The notes under the pieces were generated by a model that worked only from the letters and a program-made list of their open reading frames with translations, was not told the DNA's origin and did no database searches. DNA of 64,000 nucleotides, from NCBI RefSeq assembly GCF_011397635.1, contig NC_064756.1, positions 21,878,907 through 21,942,906 on the forward strand. The letters run 5' to 3'. Shown here one piece after another: positions 61,889-64,000 of this stretch (its first letter is position 1; each line of letters starts with the position of its first letter). The DNA is from Epinephelus fuscoguttatus. Taxonomy: Eukaryota; Chordata; Actinopteri; Perciformes; Serranidae. Made by a program: the position numbers and the translations under genes.

Positions 61889-64000
61889 CACTGTTGATGC
61901 CTGTCTGGTCTCTGTGAGTGTCCAGCAACCTCATACCAGCTTTCCAATTTGACCCAATTAGACAGAGGAACACAATGTTCTCCATCCCTTTCTTTCTCGC
62001 ACACTCTACTGGTTACCTGTGTGGTGCAGGATTACTAAACAGGTGTCGGCCTGGACCCATGTTCCAATAACCTTTCTCCTGTGTGTGTATCTCCAGTATC
62101 CTCAGCATCCAGCATCTAGATACATGCTTAAAACAGGGTTTGTCAGAGTTTTGTCAACTGAGTCCACATTTAGGCACGAACGTCCCAGAACCCCACCAAC
62201 AGTATGGATAGAAACTGATAGGTTTTTATTGATACCAGTGTCATTTTTGATTCTGCTTATCAAACTTCTTGATCAGTTCCCGTATGGATTCCTGATCAAT
62301 TTCCCCTGTGGAAATAACATTAGCGTTAATGCAACTGTTTTATTATCTGAGTCTGAACACAGTGTAGAAACAGAGAAGAAAAAAAGACATGCATGTGACT
62401 TAAGTGTGCAAACGCTCCATGGTTTAACTGTTTTCTTAGTCAAAGAAAAACGTGCTAAGTCTGTCTGTGCGGAGCTAATGTTATTATAGCATAGGATTTT
62501 TACCATTGTGCTGCTTAGTTGAGAAGCAGTGACACTCGTGCATAGAAATGAAATTGAAATTACTACCGAAATTATTAATATTATCATTTTACAGACATTA
62601 CAAGAGCAGCGCTGTTGTAATCTTTCTTTCTTTCTGAAATGAAGCTCCGCTTTGAACCTTCTTGCTGCAACTTTCCAGCAACGTAGACATATTTAACATT
62701 ATTGGTTTGCAATGTGCAACTGTCAAAAAAACGTGCTGGCATCCATAAAAGGAATTGATAAGCTCGTAGGTATATGGTTCGAATTCCAATCTGGAGCCGG
62801 TTCTCAACCCTAACCAACAGAGTTCTCAAATCATCAATCAAATTGTGAATCTTAGCATGACATGCCTTAGATTTACGAGTAAAAGATGGGCTATATAAAA
62901 ATGCTAATATTTGTCAAATTTTTTTAATGAATGTTATTATCAAACGAGGCTAAAAGGTTGCAGCCATAACATCAGCACTGTGAGGCTTAGGCATGGTGGT
63001 TCTTTTAGCTACATGCTAATGTGAGCATGCTAACATGCTCACAAAGGCCTGATAGCATGCTGATGTTTAGCAGGTGTAATATTCACTATGTTCTCTGTCT
63101 CATTTTTGTGTGTTGGCATGCTAACATTTGCTAATTAGCACTGAACACAGCAGCTGAAGCTGAGGGGAATGTCATTAGTTCTGCAGACATTTGGTTATAA
63201 TCAAAGCATTACAGTGAAAGTTGGGGGATCCAATAGTTGTTGACACACTTCACTCAAAACCACACACGTGGTATAGTGACACTTTAACATTGGGATTATG
63301 TATTTTCACAGCAGCACGAAGGCTTTGGTTTCAAAGAGGCATTAATGAAGTCAAATAAGCATAACTGAGTCGAGTCAGGTTAGCGGTGCAGCAGTGCTGC
63401 TATATTTGGCATGGTGGATTTCACATTGAACCCTGGGAATAAGTGCGAGTTTTGAGGACTCACGCAAGGTTACTCATCTTGTAAACAATCCAGAATTAAA
63501 CTACTCAGCCGTTTTCCAATCACGTCACCAGATATTATGAGACACAAGGTCAAACAGATCCTGTTGTCTCTACAGCAGTGGAGTTGTCCCATTCACAGAC
63601 TACTCTGACCCTTTCTCTAAACCTCAAGAGTGGTGTGAGCCCAGTATAAGGCTTCCTGTTTGGACTCTGATGTCAGGGAACAGGACAGTGCACGCGGAAA
63701 CACTGATGACAGAACTCTGCTGACCCCGAAACCTCAAAGCTGTGGGCTTTCCCTGACTCCACCTGACTGTGTGGGAAACTCAACCTTTTGAGTATGTTAT
63801 GGATTCATTCATCAGCTTGTGAAAGCATACGCCTGCCTTGTAAATGTGTAAAATAACCATGGACATACGTTACTGAACACAATTGCCCGTGTTAGTTTCT
63901 GAGTGGGCTGTTGGGACTGTGTCTTGGAAAGATGTAGCAAGCCCAGTAAGGAGAGGCTGAGTGTGTTCTTGGAGAATGTTAGACAGGAAATGCCAAAAGC
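61889..64000. other. Layilin 3' region and downstream sequence
   Basis: This contains the layilin 3' UTR, whose end I cannot place. From about 62985 to 63260 there is a dispersed fish repeat. After about 63400 I recognise nothing. No ORF here looks coding. Confidence 0.4.
62985..63260. repeat. Dispersed fish repeat (GCATGCTAACA type)
   Basis: GTTGGCATGCTAACATTTGC and GAATGTCATTAGTTCTGCAG followed by CCAATAGTTGTTGACACA. Downstream parts of the same repeat appear at 6910-7110 (GTCAGGGGATCATCAAAGAT) and 8125-8225. Confidence 0.6.

Overview
The window is nuclear DNA from a ray-finned fish, most likely a percomorph teleost. The evidence is small exons with GT-AG introns, three teleost-type vertebrate genes, and introns full of fish repeats: tRNA-derived SINEs, Tc1 and MITE-like DNA elements, and L1 and other non-LTR fragments. 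I saw no bacterial, organellar or retroviral genes. All gene models were made by hand from splice signals and reading-frame phase. No database was searched.

Layout from left to right. (1) 162-305 (+) is the last exon of a CD225/dispanin-type membrane protein gene. (2) 1471-33786 (-) is a very large gene of about 34 exons. It runs tail to tail with the first gene. The exon phases close to one frame of about 1802 aa. The protein has a signal peptide, a cysteine-rich ectodomain, one membrane span and a cytosolic part of about 1300 aa that combines helical segments with an unusual repeat of D-P-x-T-G-x(3)-P type. I cannot assign it to a named family, and it is the best candidate here for something undescribed. 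(3) 36856-38050 (+) is an apolipoprotein gene that reads best as apoA-V. It is head to head with the large gene. (4) 38818-44130 (-) is a zona-pellucida-domain gene of ZPLD1 type, convergent with the apolipoprotein gene. (5) 54169-61888 (+) is layilin, a C-type-lectin hyaluronan receptor.

LAYN and APOA5 both lie in the human 11q23 region, which supports the two assignments. I see no sign that the five genes share one pathway. They look like ordinary vertebrate neighbours: lipid transport, matrix or ZP-filament formation, cell adhesion, a small membrane protein and one unknown receptor-like protein.

The rest is repeats, often nested. Notable are a 1.3 kb foldback element (17060-18369), a perfect 45-bp hairpin (8752-8857), a tandem family carrying nuclear-receptor DR1-like motifs (25630-26130), a pyrimidine-strand tract of about 1 kb (31960-32945), a Tc1 element with very long terminal repeats (50223-51839), and several SINE or LINE insertions with clear target-site duplications.
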